Below are positions 32,146 through 44,893 of a DNA stretch of 64,000 bases, piece by piece (the first letter of the stretch is position 1; each line of letters opens with the position of its first letter). The notes below the pieces were generated by a model, which saw only the letters and a list, made by a program, of their open reading frames with translations, had not been told where the DNA came from and did not search any database. The stretch covers positions 1 to 64,000 of the forward strand of contig JARNGD010000019.1 in NCBI GenBank assembly GCA_031001845.1. The letters run 5' to 3'. Source of the DNA: Achaetomiella virescens. Taxonomy: Eukaryota; Ascomycota; Sordariomycetes; Sordariales; Chaetomiaceae. A program made the position numbers and the translations under genes.

Positions 32146-32483
32146 ATGCCTCAGTACACATCACGCGACGTCGGCGATCCGTCGCAGATCAAGAAGAACA
32201 AGCAGAGCATGGCCGACTTGAAGCTCCGCCGGTTGACCGAGCTTAACTCCCGGCTACGGGAAGATCTTGACCGGGAACGCATTCCCGTGAGCCAGGCTGC
32301 CAAGAGGTAGGATGGCCCTGATTCAGTTCTTCTTGTTGTCGGTTGCTAACTGGCACTTCCAGCATCATTGCCTACTGCAACAGCACGAGGGATTACATGG
32401 TCCCGAGCGTCTGGGGACCGGTTCCCAAGGGAGAGGACCCATACGCGCCACAACAGAGCGGCGGATGCTGTCTAGTCATGTAG
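32146..32483 (+). CDS. gng-1: heterotrimeric G-protein gamma subunit
   Basis: This is the gamma subunit that pairs with G-beta and anchors it to the plasma membrane in pheromone and nutrient signalling. Exon 1 (32,146-32,306) starts MPQYTSRDVGDPSQIKKNKQ and continues LKLRRLTELNSRLREDLDRE (the coiled coil that binds G-beta). The 56-nt intron 32,307-32,362 has a GCTAAC branch point. Exon 2 (32,363-32,483) reads IIAYCNSTRDYMVPSVWGP and ends GGCCLVM. The terminal CLVM is a CaaX box for prenylation, and the Cys before it is a likely palmitoylation site. The spliced length is 93 aa, normal for filamentous fungi, with no frame errors. Confidence 0.96.
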
Positions 32484-33416
32484 GGCGGCTACTAGCAGTA
32501 ATTCCACGCGGACATGCAACGCGGACATGCAGCGCGGACTCCTGTCGCGGGAAACACATCGTACCTCGGACATTGCCGCATCCTCTTCCGGCGTGCGAGC
32601 GTTTTCGCGCAGAGCCAACCCGTACCCCGTTGACGGCATCTCGGAGACTAATAATGGCATCGGACCACGGATAATGGGCCAGGGCAAAATGGTAACACTG
32701 GAGGGAGGAGACCGGGGCAGCATCCAGCACCACCACACCACCCAATTGCCGGTACACGAAAACAAAACATTTCAGCTTCGCCAGGGCAAGGAAGAAGAGG
32801 TCATGGAACGGACGGGACGACGGCACGGCCTCCTACGATAACGCTACTACTCATACCCTTTCTATTTTTCCCGGGGCGGATCGCAGGCTGGCTACGTAGC
32901 TCTGCAGCGTGTAATACCTTAGTTCTTTTCTTGTTTCTCACCCATTTGTCTTGTCTATTCTCGCACACTTGATCTGCCTTGCCTTGCGTTTTCCCTTTCT
33001 CTGTATATAGGTTCACAGGATCTTCCAATTGCTTCTCGATGGATTGATGAGATGAGGATTGGTGAATGAGTCAGGGTTTAAGTTAGCTGTCTGCCTCTGA
33101 GTGACTCGTAATGTTTGATGTCGTGAGGTGAATGTGAGATCCAGGTTGTCTCGGCCATCACGGATATGCCAATTCCCAAAGAGACTCAGCTATGCTTGAT
33201 TTTGGTTTGTTCTCTGGCGGCCAAATGACGCACCTCGTGTCCACTCGGCAAGCCGTCATCGGGGCAGCTCACTCTTCCCTTATCACCAACATTCAAGCTG
33301 GCCTTAATAATCCCAACCTCGCAACCACCATAAGCAAAAGACAGCAGGCTGTCAAAGACGGTTCGTGACGGACAACACGGGGGCAAGGTAGCTACTGTTT
33401 GCTTGCAGCACATACA
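32484..33416. other. intergenic
   Basis: No gene is supported. It includes the gng-1 3' region and the promoter side of the Rdx gene. Confidence 0.5.
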
Positions 33417-34189
33417 ATGGCCGAAACAACGACTCGAGGCACGGTCGAGGCCCGCCTCCCTCGAGTCACAATCGAATTCTGCACACAGTGCAAATGGATG
33501 CTCAGAGCAGCATATGTGAGTCCTTCTCGCAAACTCCCTTCCCGGGGCGGAGTCCAGCCTTCGCATCGCCTCCGAATACATCCACGCCATATATCAATCC
33601 GCACCGCTTCCCCCAGTCATCCCATTCCTCCGCCAACCAACACTACCTCCCTCTTTCGCTGGCGGCCTACGCCCTTCCCAGAGCGAAAAAAACCCCCCCA
33701 AACGAAAACCTCGCGCTCAACCACTGACATTCCGTACCCTGCTCAGTACGCCCAAGAACTCCTCCAGACCTTCTCCACCTCCCTCGGCGAGGTCGCTCTG
33801 CAGCCCAGCACAGGCGGTGTGTTCGTTGTGACCATCCACACCACCACAACCACCACGACGGGTGCAAGCGCGGCAGCCACCGACCAGCCTGCTATCGCAA
33901 CCCCTACAGTCGGCGAAGCCGTAGCCAGGGTGCTCTGGGACCGGAAGACGGACGGCGGGTTCCCCGAGACCAAGGAGCTGAAGAGGCGCAGCGTCAGGAC
34001 GTGATCGAGCCGGGGCGAGATCTGGGGCACGTGGATCGCGAGTATCCCAGGGGAGGAAACAACGAGGCGGTGAGGGAGAAAGGGGGGGTTGGTGCTGCCG
34101 GGGCTGGGGCCGGAGCGGAAGCGGAAGGGAAGAAGGAGGAGGAGGAGAGGGTAGTGAGGGTGAGAAAGGGGCCAAGGGGTGTGGTCTGA
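33417..34189 (+). CDS. Rdx-family (SelW/SelT/SelH-like) thioredoxin-fold protein
   Basis: A small predicted redox protein of the Rdx family; its fungal members have Cys in place of selenocysteine and unknown partners. Exon 1 (33,417-33,515) encodes MAETTTRGTVEARLPRVTIE then FCTQCKWMLRAAY, with the CxxC active-site motif at about residues 22-25. A 231-nt intron (GTGAGT to CTCAG, 33,516-33,746) leads to exon 2: YAQELLQTFSTSLGEVALQP, STGGVFVVTI, a Thr-rich insert and LWDRKTDGGFPETKELKRR. A frame change at GG 33,997-33,998 (probably GGG) separates this from DVIEPGRDLGHVDREYPRGG and a Gly/Glu-rich tail ending at 34,189. Corrected length is about 180 aa. Confidence 0.85.
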
Positions 34190-35861
34190 GGGAAAGGGGG
34201 TTAAGTGTGAGGACTGTGAGTGAGCGAGTAGGGCTTGTTGACTGGCAGTCACGGTGCGAGAGAGGACGAAGCTATTTGTGCGGGACCAAGACTCTGGGAT
34301 GCATATCAGCCGTCTCTTCTTCATCTTTAGCCATACGAAAGACGAATCCTATGAGCATGACCAATGCTGCGTGATACCAGCATGGCGTGGATGTACTTGT
34401 GAATCAGCGTGACCACGACACCGAAGTTAAGTAGCGTCGAGTTTCACAGAATGTGGCTCATGACAGGCAAATTTCAGTCTTCGAACTCCACAAGGAGTGA
34501 GGCCAACGGTCTCGTTGTTACAGAATGCTTGATCAGCTCGACACCACCGCAGCCAACCACCTTATAGGCCTGTCAGCTAAAAAGCAAGACGTAACTAGTG
34601 CGACACCATACTGACTATCATGACCTCAGTGGTCAGAAGCCCCCCCATCTATTCTGTTCAACTCTTCGCCAGCAGTGGCCACACCACTCTGACTTGGTAA
34701 ACACTCTCCTTTAGCCGTACCCTGGCCTGAGCTTGAGACCCGCCTGGTAGAAGGTAGGTATTCAGCGCACCCAGAAGACATTGCCGCGAAGGTAGAAGGA
34801 GAGGGCAAAATGTTTATCAAGGAAAAATGCAGGAAAAACAACAAGAGGAAAAAGAGAGACGAGACCTCATAATACATTCCATTAACACCCGCCCGAAACC
34901 TGCCAAAGGAAAGCGAACCCAGAGAGCACCCACCAAGACAGACGCTCAGTGATCCAGTCCGGCGTGCCCTACCCATCCCGTTGCCCATCCCGTTGCCAAC
35001 CCACGTCTCCATCAGACATCTCAACACCTCCCAAGTCCTCACAGAAAGAGGACCAGACAGTGTCGAGCTTGCGGCCCCCTGAGAGAAGGACGGAGTCTAC
35101 GATCCGCGAATGCTCCAGGCTGGTCCTTGATTGTACAGTGACAGACTGAAGAGCGGACACGCGATACTACCACAGAGAGAGGCAGGCGCAGACAAATCAG
35201 TTAGACAAAGATTGCTGATGAATTGTACAGGCCGTTCCAGCACACCAAAACAACTCGAGCCTCGCCTGCCTCGCCGAGGCAGGCTGGGCAGATCCGGGCG
35301 GACCCGAGTGCGGTAGGAACAAGGGAAAGCGAACAAAGCGACCCAGCGGGGAGACAAATAGATTGGCGGCAATCAACAAGGCTGGAGGAGGAGCCACATA
35401 TCGTCCCTTCCCTTTCGTGCCCTGTCCTCCCAGAACCCCAGTAAATACTAGGCCCTCTCCAAGAGGACAATGCCCACCGCGAATCTATACATCTCAGGTT
35501 GTGCCATTCGTGAGAAGACATGACGATGAGAGTCGTTATTCGTTCCCTCCCAAAAGATCCTTTGCCCCTCAGCTTTTCCGTTCGCAACATTACTAAGACA
35601 GACATGGCTTCGCTCGGACGACGGCAGAGACGGCGGTGATTCCCCCAAGATGGCGGTCGAGGCTCGAGGTAAGACGGGCAGTGGCCGAAAGAAACGATGA
35701 AAGGGTTGTGGCCTTGGCGATCAAAAACGCGCGGAGGCAGCAGATAGACTGACAAGATGAAGGCGGTTCCGTTCGTGGTGACTTGGAGTCGAAGGCGGTA
35801 AATTGTTTATCGGCCGCGACCGAACCTAGAAAAGAAAGAGGATTGTTCGTATAAACTCTCA
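34190..35861. other. intergenic
   Basis: No gene is supported. The Rdx and PP1 genes converge here, so this spacer should hold both 3' untranslated regions. Confidence 0.5.
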
Positions 35862-37045
35862 TTACGATTTGGATTGCTTCCGGGGAGTGGTGAGACGGCT
35901 GCCGCCACCGAGGCCGTGGACGTACTTTTGTTTCTTCTCTGCGGGCTTGAGAATCTAGGGGCGCAAATGTCAGCTGGGCCGTGCACCGCCCCATGGAGAT
36001 GGGAATCACGAACCTGGAAGGAGCAGAGCAGACTCTCATCGACGCTCATCATGGCGCCGGCGTTGTCGAATTCGCCGCAGTAGTTGGGTGCGCTGAACAG
36101 CGTGACCAGCTGACGCTTGGAGAAGAACTCGTATCCATCCTCAACAACCTGGTGGGCACGGCAAATCAAGTCCATGTCGTGTTTTTGCAGGAAGCGAGAG
36201 ACAACGTCGGGGCCGAACGTGAACGAGACGCCACGGTCATTCTCGGACCACCCAGTGATGTCCTTATCCGGATCGGACCAGAGGAGGTCGCAGAGGAGGC
36301 CGCAGTCAGGGATCTGGAAACCAAGAATGTCAGCTTTACTTTTGGTCAAACGAGGCTGGGCCACTTACATCGGTCGGGCGCATCACGCGGCGGATCTGCT
36401 CCATCGAGTTAAGATCGGGGCTCAGGCCGCCGTGCATGGTGAAGATCTTCTCGTCAATGATGGCAGCGATGGGCAAGCAGTTGAAGCAGTCAGTGAAGGT
36501 CTTCCACAGCTTGATGTTGTAGCGGCGCTTGCACTCGTCGTAGAAGCCATAGATGCGGTTGATGGAGGCGCACTCGTGGTTACCCCGGAGGATGAAGAAG
36601 TTCTCGGGATACTTGATCTTGTAGGCCAGGAGCAGGCAGATGGTCTCTAGCGATTGCTTGCCGCGGTCAACGTAATCGCCTAGGAAAAGGTAGTTGGCCT
36701 CGGGCGGAAAACCGCCATACTCGAAGAGGCGGAGCAGGTCGTAATATTGCCCATGGATATCGCCGCAGATCTGTCGAATAGTGACTTAGCCGGAGAAATA
36801 CAGAGGGGAAGAGGTCACGCAAGACGGGCGTGTCAAACAATACATAGGAAAAGCAGGTGTCTTACCTTAATAGGAGCTTCGAGCTCGAGCAAGATGGGCT
36901 GGGAGATGAAGATCTCACGGGCCTTGGTACACAGATAGCGGATCTCGGCCTCGAGCAGTTGCACTTGCTTGCCCGGGCGACTGCCCCGCACCTCGAGGAG
37001 GCGGTCGATTATGGAGTCGAGATCGACTTCGTGTTGGTCCGCCAT
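35862..37045 (-). CDS. glc7: protein phosphatase PP1 catalytic subunit
   Basis: This is the type-1 Ser/Thr phosphatase that acts with many regulatory subunits in mitosis, glycogen metabolism and transcription. Four exons: 37,045-36,866, 36,770-36,369, 36,313-36,014 and 35,954-35,862. Donors are GTAAG, GTAAGT and GTTCGT, each with a proper CAG/TAG acceptor. The protein begins MADQHEVDLDSIIDRLLEVR and has the metal-site signatures GDIHGQYYDLL, GDYVDRG and FILRGNHECASINRIYGFYD. It also has MHGGLSPDL, RAHQVVEDGYEFF and LVTLFSAPNYCGEFDN. The tail LTTPRKQSKS carries the conserved C-terminal TPR phosphorylation site. Total coding length is 975 nt, giving 324 aa, the normal size, and it reads without any frame error. 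Confidence 0.97.
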
Positions 37046-40000
37046 TGCAAATGTCCTCAACCCTCCAAGCCGAAAAGATGGCGCACACAGAGATAGCGGG
37101 CTTCCTAGTGACCGGCAGGTCCCAAGCAGCCGACCGAAAGGAAACGCGAAAAGACGCAGACGCGAAAGAACAGTCGGGATCTGATACACTTTTGGGTGCT
37201 GCGGCAATGATGGAGGAGCAAAACGTCAGCTGGACATCCTATGATAAGACTCTGGCAGAATCCGCTTGGAATCGTGGAGGTATGCAGGGACATCGGGTCC
37301 CGGAATGCGACCGATCGCAGAGAGTGAAGGGAGGGAGCTGGCTTACCGTGTGCTCACAAGTTATCGCAACGACGAGCGGGCTGAAGCGGGAAAGCGGGAG
37401 CGGAGAGTGCCCCTTCTTCGTCCTCAACTACTCGCGGAAATGACCGTGATTGTTTCTCAGAGTATTTTTTTTATGATGCTGTGGGATGGCGATTTTTTGG
37501 TATCGTCACCGGGTCGGGCAAATTGCTGCAGGCAACTTGCAGCGAAAGACAGCGGGAGGTCGAATGGGATGCCGAAAAAATAGCACAGAAATTTCGTCGG
37601 TGCCACTCGGTGCTGGATGTCAGCAATGGCAATACCGTCCTAAGATCGCCCTTTGGACGCGCGTCGCTGGGAATGGCAACAAGGTGCTAGTCGTCGATGA
37701 GGGGAGGTGGTGTTGTGTGTTTGTTGGGGAACGCTGTCACGTCCAGAAAGAGAAGTGGGAAACTGCGAGGTGCAAATGGCTCCGTCGGCAGGAATTCGCG
37801 AGCGGTTGTTCGTCTTGATTTTAGCAACTCGAAATGTCGACTGCGCAGTGCCTATGGTAGGACTTTGTCGCCGTTTTTCAGAATCGCCGCTTTGTTGATC
37901 GAGATTGCCCCGTAACTTGGGAGAGAGCGCCAGGAAAAATTGAGGTCTGCGTCCTTTGCGAAAGTCCGGGGAGGTTTGCAGGTGGAGGAGAGCACGGCAC
38001 GCCCGGGCAGGTAAGGTCAGGCAGGTAAGGAGCAAGGGCGGCGCACCACAGGGCTGCGCAGAGCCGGGAAGGCACTGGCAAGGACGGACCCACTCTCCCT
38101 CGTCTACGAAAAAATTGTACCGCCAGGACGCGCGGGCCTGTCACCTGGGCATGTAGCTACTATCTTAGCAACGCACAAGTCTAACGACACTCTGTTAGTG
38201 CATTTCCAACATCCCACTCCTTTCGTGGGATTGGCCCACTTCAGGCACGCCTGCCAAGCGGACGACCCCTCGTCGCCATTTGCGTCCTTGGCAGCCCAAA
38301 AAGAGCCTTCCTCGATTGCATTTTCCTTAACGTTATTCCATACTCTGATGAAGCTCAGGTCGACATGCGATCTAACAACATGCCGACATGGCCAGCAATC
38401 TCCAGTTGTTGTGTTAGCCCCTAAATTGCGATGACTGAGCGCTTCTTCCCGATTTTCAAGCCCCGGCTCCCGCGCGCTCTGGCCACTTTCAGGAACCAGA
38501 CTCGGCTGGCTCCTGTCAGCCTGGGCCAGGCCCGGACGGGACGCTTCCTTCACTAACCAGACAAACCGATATCTCACGGTCGGGTCCACCACCCGTCCCT
38601 CTGAGTCGTCTGTCGAATTTCTTGACGGCTTTGTTCTGCGGATGCACACGACACATTCCCACCATGATCTACCATTGATTGAACACGAGTCGGTCGACAG
38701 GGCCCTCGATGTTACATAGTAGTTCCAGCGGGGCACATCCGGCAACTCGACGACCATCCGAAGAGGGGTTGGACCTTTGGAGGGCTCCCACACAAACATC
38801 CCTTCCGCGCACCCACTTGGCGCCGGATCCGGCTGCGCCCCAGGGGCTCGATCCTGGGCAGCGTACCGGCGGTTTGGAGGTCTCGGGCTAGGAGCTTTTC
38901 TCCTTTCTCCCCTGGTGCTGGGATGGCAGCTGATTCGTTGGGCGGCTTGTCCCCATTCACCATTCACGCGCTACCAACCAACGAGGCTCGACTTCCCAAC
39001 GGCTATGTACCAAGTTTTCGTTCTGGCTTGACCGAGGTTTCACTCAGCGACTGGTCGAGACCACCCCAGTCCGCCCGCCTGCATGCTGCACTCTCCTCTC
39101 TGCATTCGGGTGGATGTGCCACGCCCTTGGCGATGGGGCGGCAGACTGATGCTCGCTGTTGGCTTACCCGGCTGCCTTGGTTTCGACGGACTTGTCAGAT
39201 GTGAACTCGAGGCCAAAAACCTTGGCTCGTTAAGCTCGTGTCTTGAATCGCTTTCCGGAAGGCGGCGATGCCTTCAACGTCGAACACACAACTGTATCCT
39301 GCCACGACTGCCCCGCGTCAAGACCCCCTCGCGCAGCACTGAGTGGCTGCCTTGTCAAGCGGGGCAGCCCTGCCCCTCCTCGATGCTGTCATCATGCGCA
39401 AGCATATCAGCTAACCGTCGCCAATGGTCGCCAATTGGGTCCCAACTGGAAAAGGCAGTACCTTCCAGGTTACCGTCGGGAAACACTGGGGCATCAAAGC
39501 AACAGCCATCAGGGTCACATGATCCGCCCGACCCCGAAGCTTATTCTCCTCGTTCTCTTACAATATGACCCGGTAGTGGAGATGGTCGTACCAATCAGCT
39601 TGTGGAGATGCTGATGCGTCCCAATTCCCACCCGTGGATCCGTCCCCGAGCCCGGATTACACGGCGCTTCCAGACACCCGACTCGAGAGTCCCTTGGTTA
39701 TGTCATGATGGACCCCTGATGGGCCGCTCACGTTGATCAACTGTCGGCGACAACATCATAGAGGCAAGACAACACGAGTCGATGATATCGTAGCGTAGCA
39801 GAAACACGTAAACTCAGGGAGATAAGAGTGTGTCACGACTGCTCGACGCGCCAAGTGTCTTCCATTTACGGGGTCATGCAGCGACTAGACGGCAAAGACA
39901 TTGGGTGGGACTGACGATGTAGATGCCACCCGCTCAAAAATGGGGACTGGAAACAGGGCCAGTAAGTCGTAGTAAATTAGCAAAAGGCTCTGGCTCGATA

Positions 40001-40743
40001 CTGTCCATCGATGCCCACTTGCCAACATGGAACCCATCAACCACCCACAAGCGCTGCATCGAACAACGTATATGCACAATACAATATCATACGACTCAAA
40101 ACACTTAAAGGTATCTCCGACCCAACCCCAGCAACCCCAACAACCTCGCCCCCCCTCCCCACGGCCTCGAGTAGCTATCAAAGCCAAGCTGCGTGTGCCC
40201 CTCATAACCGTCAACCCGCCGGGGCGCCATGACTCCATACAGCAAAGCAAGTATACTCCGAACAAGGACAAAACCCAACAAAGCTACTCCTCCCTCTGGC
40301 CCTTCCGCCCCACCCGGTCCATACGTTCCTATTGCAAGATTCCGTCCGTCTTGAGAACGAAGGGAAAAAAATAGGAGATGAAGAAGAAAAGGGGAATCGA
40401 TCGATGTGAATCAACACGGACAAAACCAATGAACCCGACGGCGAATAGGTGAAAGAAGAAAAAGGGAATGGTGCATGCCCTGAATACTATCACCCTCCGT
40501 TGTGTCTCCATCCTTTCAGAACGCCGCGCAGGTCTTGAAGTGTGAATGCCGACCAAAAAAGGGCCCGACAGAAAAGGGCCGAGGGAATGGAAGGGAAGAA
40601 AACAAAAACTGGAAGCAAAAAAAGTAAAAAAGCGCCATCTCAACCCACGGCCGGGGAAGAGCAATAAAAAGAAGGTAAAACACGAACTCTCTAAGAAGAA
40701 AAAGGAACCCCGACAAAAGACAACTTATACACCTCTCACCCTC
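37046..40743. other. 3.7-kb gene-free spacer
   Basis: No recognisable protein is seen. A 287-codon minus-strand frame (38,104-38,967) lacks any domain, and its GC-rich composition makes chance likely. The spacer contains the PP1 promoter and, near 40,744, the NTO1 3' region. Confidence 0.5.
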
Positions 40744-43700
40744 CTATTTCCTCCGCGCCGAGCTCCTTACCCCCTTCCTCAACGAGAACCTCGCGGCCTG
40801 CGCCGCCTTGTGAGCCGCCGCCTGCGCAGCAACCTCTGCTCTCGTCCTCTTCCTCGGGCCCGAGGCGATCTCCCCAACCGTCGCAGCACCATTCCCCCCA
40901 CCATTCTGAGTCTGAACCAACGCCGCGACTTTTTCCGCCGCCACAACCAGTGGTCCTTGCCTCTCGCCATCGACACCCTCTTCATCCCCATCTTCTTCAG
41001 TGTGAGCGTGAGACCCATCGCGAGGGATGGTAATGGTATCCCCGTCAACCCCCTCAGGGTTGCCGTCTTCGACGTGCACGTCGACCCCCAGGTCGCGGGG
41101 GCCTCCTCGTCCATGTCGGTGAGCTCCTCGCTGAGGCTGCGCAGGACGGCCTCACGGCCGCCGCCGGTGTTCGACTCGTCTCCCTCCTGCCCCACGCCAT
41201 CCTCTTGGTCTTCCGCTTCCGCTTCCTCGCCATCCTCTCCCTGCTGACCCTCATCTTCTTCTTGTTCCATTTCTTCCCCAGGTTCTTGGTCTTCTGCGAG
41301 AACAGCAGTGGTGCCGCGCAGGTCATACTCTACCAGATACCACGGCGGACCACCGTCCGTGAGAGCATTCTCCGGAGCCGCGAGGACGGCGTTCTGGACA
41401 GTGAGGGCGAAGGAATCTCCTGCGCCGGTGGCCGAGTCGGTTGATTGGGGCGGTGTCAACGGACCCTGGCTCGGGTGAAGGTTGTTGGGCGCGGTCTGCT
41501 GGAAGCTTGCACCCGGAAGCGACGGAGGAGAGGTAGGTGATGGGTGCTTCGCATGAAAGCCATTGGTAAAAAGGTGCGGGGTCGGTTCAGTAGGCGGGTG
41601 TTGTTGGTCGCCTGTGAGCGAGTGAGTTGAAGACGGGACGCCGTCGGGTTTGGGCGTGGGATGGCCCTGCTCCGAGTAGCTGCTGCCGCCGACTTCGATG
41701 TTATCGTGTGCGCCACCGTGGCGGGCCTCGGTCATGATTTCGTCATCGGGCTCGCCCTCTGCGTCGATATCTCCGTCGGCGTCGGCGTCGGCATCGGCTT
41801 CATCCGCTCTGTGATCTGCTACTTAATTTGGCCTTCGGCTGGAGCATCGATCATGTCGATGTCTTGATTCCGGTGTGCCAAGGTGCCATCGCCCTGGGAG
41901 ACGGTGATGCTCGGGGCCGGTGGTTGGCGCACCTCGAGACTTGCCTCGATCATGCCCTCGAGTTCCTTCTGGAGCCCGTCAAAGGGCTTGCGGCAGATGT
42001 CGGCCTCGGCTCGCAAGGTTGTCTCAAGGTACGGCTGGAGCAGCTTCAGAATCCGCTTGCCCAGCCGCCTCCGGGCGCCCGTCTCTGAGAAGTTGTTGTG
42101 CTTAGAAGGAGAGACGTCGATGGGCTCGAACCGTGGCTCCTGAGCTGCGGAAGCTGTCGATGGGTTGTTAATGCCCACGTTGATTGCCTGGCAGAGGTCG
42201 TGCGCAAAGTGCAGGGTGGTGGTGTAGAAGCGATTGTCAACGCGATCCTGGAGCTCCTGGAGGCCCTCTTTGAAGACGTTCTTGTCGAGGCTAGAGAAGT
42301 CAGTATGCAGTCAAGCGTAGAAGTCAGATTATAGACTTACAAGAATGCCTTGTCAAGAATCGGCTGCAGCTCCTTGAAGACAGGGAAATAGCAGCTGTCG
42401 ACAAAGTCCATCTCCAGCTCAGCCGCCTCGAGCTTGAGAGCCTCGCGCTGCACGACCGCAGCTGAAGCTCCTTGAGCTTTTCGAGATCTCTGATAAGAGT
42501 GCGGCAGAACTCAATCCTTCTGGCGAGTCGCGCCTTGCCGGACGGGCCCATGGCGGCAAAGTTGCGTCGGGTAAGCTCATGGACGAGAAGGTCTCCATCT
42601 GCAGCTGAAGTCGCTTGAGCAGGGCAGCGCCACGACGAGCCTCGCGCTTGAGCGTCTCCAGTACTTGCAGGCCTCGCCCACAAACTCCTTACGCTTGCGG
42701 ATCGGGAACCGCGCCAGGGCGCTCTCTACCAGGTCGTAGACGGCCTGCGGTATGACGGGGGCACCTGATGGCAATTTCCAGACGTTCTTGGGTGGCTGAC
42801 CCTTCTTCTTATCCCCAAGCACAGCTGAAACTTTTGCGCCGGTAATTTGGGATTCGTGGGGGGATGCTCTGTGACGGCGTTGCGGTGGGTGGCGGCAAGT
42901 TGGAGGGCTGAAGCCTGGCTGTCGGCCCAGATGCGACCCTTCATTGTGCGCTTGTAGAAGCGCTTTGCGTCTTTCGTTGCCTGCGCGACGCCGTTTTCCT
43001 CGGCGTAATCGGGCGGGCAGTGCTTGTCGCAGAAGGCCTTGAGCGGGAGCGTGCCGTCTAGAACTGCAAGGGCCCCCTGGCTGTTCTTCATCTTAAGGAA
43101 GAGCCGGCACCGGCGGGCGCACGTCACATGGAAGGCCTGGTAGCAGTTTTTGTTAGAACACTGGATGCAGGCTCCCATCCGCTGGCTACAGATGTAGCAC
43201 GTCAGCCGCCACCTCGTCTTGGGCACTTTTTCCACCTCCATGACCGGCTCCATGAAGGTGTGGTTTCCTAGGGACACCTCCGGGATCCACATGGCGCACA
43301 ACAAATGCGCCCACTTTGACGAGTTTGTCTGCTTGAAGGCCCATCCGTATTTGGGCAGAAAATGCAGGTCTGCGACAACGTCAGTACGACACCCCCCACC
43401 GCAGACACATCTCTCGACAACGGCGACTTACCGGAATGCCGCGCCCAATAAGCTGGCACTTGCGACACAACCACTGCCCCTCTGGAATGAACGGCACGCC
43501 ATAGCACTCTTGGTGGACAGCAAGATCGCAGCCATCGCAGAAGACGATGGCGTTCGTGTTCTCGCAATCACCGTCGTCGCAGATGGCGCACTTGCTGTCC
43601 TGCTCCTCGCCGGCCTGTGGCTCGCCATTAACGGCCGCCGCCGAGCTCGAGCGCGGCCGATGGGTCTGCGGCGGCTTCGGATTCGGCTTCGGTATCCTCT

Positions 43701-44893
43701 TCTCCAGCGCATGCCATCCTTCTCGATCTTGGTTATCGTGATCTCGAAGATCTCGCGTGTTATTGGGTCCAGGTCGGCCGCCTTGCGCTGCGCATTCAGC
43801 TTCTCTAGCCACATGTCATCCTGCTCGTCCATGTCGTATTCGACTCGACCCACGGCGCCTGCGGGTGTTGAACGGCATCGCCATCACCTCTCGCGGCACC
43901 GGCTTGTTCGACTTCCTCTTCCATGTTCGCATCCGTGGCCTTGATGAGGTTGCGATCCGGGCGAATGAAGTTGTCGCTCTCTTGATAGCCTACATTCATC
44001 ATCGACTTGTCGACATACCTCGCTTGGCCAAAGGTCTTGCTCTCGAAGAGCGCGATCCGGTTCGTCTTGCGGTACTGGGGTTGTTTCAGGTCCAGACGTT
44101 CCTTGGAGGTCTGACCGTGGATTGGGAGCACCTTTGGCACCTTGGGGGTTGTGCCAAAATCGAGGAGGGACCGTGTCGCATAGAGCGAGAACGACTCTCG
44201 GGCAGGTCTGTTGAGACGACGCCTGCTGGGCGTATCCAGCGGACCGCCGAGAGAGGGTTTTCCCTGGCCATCCGCTGTCCCGTTCACCTCGTTCCCAGGG
44301 CCCGGGTCTGGCTCCTTGGTGGGAGTGCCTGCCCCGTCCGCTGGGGTTCCCGAGACCTGGACGGCCGGCGTAAGTGGGGCCGATTTTATGACACCATCAA
44401 CTTCGTCTGCCTGGTACACCATGAAGGTAGCATCGATGTCGAGATTCGGGTGGAATTCCTCCCATCCACGCTCTTCACGGGGCTTGTATCCTTCGCTCTG
44501 CACGACAGCTGCCGCGACGGCGCGGCAGAGCTGTACTGCATATCATCTCGCTCGTCTCGGTTGATGGCTGTCCGGATGCGCGTGCTTCGCTCTCGCCTTG
44601 GATAAACGGTCGGGGAGGGCTGCGCCTTGTTCGCGGCAGATGCGCGGGATCGCGACGCGGTTGCGGAGGGGCCGAGGGACTCGGTGGGGATTTCGATGCC
44701 GTCTTCATCAACAAAGCGGCCGCCGCCTCCAGGACCACCGGGGATGTAACGGCGTTTCTTCGGAGGAGGTTCGGTAGCTGCAAGGTCGGAAGCAGTGCGC
44801 TTGGAGCGCGACGCGCTCGCGGAGCCGGAGCCCTTGGGGCGGCCCCGGGGACGGCCCCTTGCTGTGCCTGGGGGTTGACGGGGCCGGGGCCAT
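40744..44893 (-). CDS. nto1: NTO1/BRPF-like PHD-finger protein, putative NuA3-type HAT subunit
   Basis: This is a chromatin reader of the yeast Nto1/BRPF family, whose members scaffold histone acetyltransferase complexes such as NuA3. It starts near 44,893 (MAPAPSTPRHSK) with a Lys/Arg-Pro-Gly-rich tail (PPKKRRYIPGGPGGGG in the shifted frame). An EPL1-like region follows (EERGWEEFHPNLDIDATFMV, FGQARYVDKSMMNVGYQESD), then a PHD finger (CAICDDGDCENTNAIVFC, DLAVHQECYGVPFIPEGQWL) and an extended PHD (LCAMWIPEVSLGNHTF, TCYICSQRMGACIQCSN, CYQAFHVTCARRC). After the helical middle and a possible bromodomain-type region (VDNRFYTTTLHFAHDLCQAI) comes an acidic tail ending VRSSARRK. An intron lies at 43,370-43,431. 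Homopolymer frame changes (for example GGG near 43,347, GGGG near 41,095) break the frame. The total is about 1,300 aa. Confidence 0.87.

Noticed and set aside
34380..34450. possible 5S rRNA-like sequence (GTGACCACGACACCGAAGTTAAG)
   Set aside because: The match to the conserved 5S internal promoter is too short and the surrounding 120 bases do not follow the 5S pattern.
38104..38967. 287-codon minus-strand open frame
   Set aside because: No domain, no signal or membrane pattern and no family resemblance; a long chance frame is plausible in GC-rich DNA upstream of PP1.
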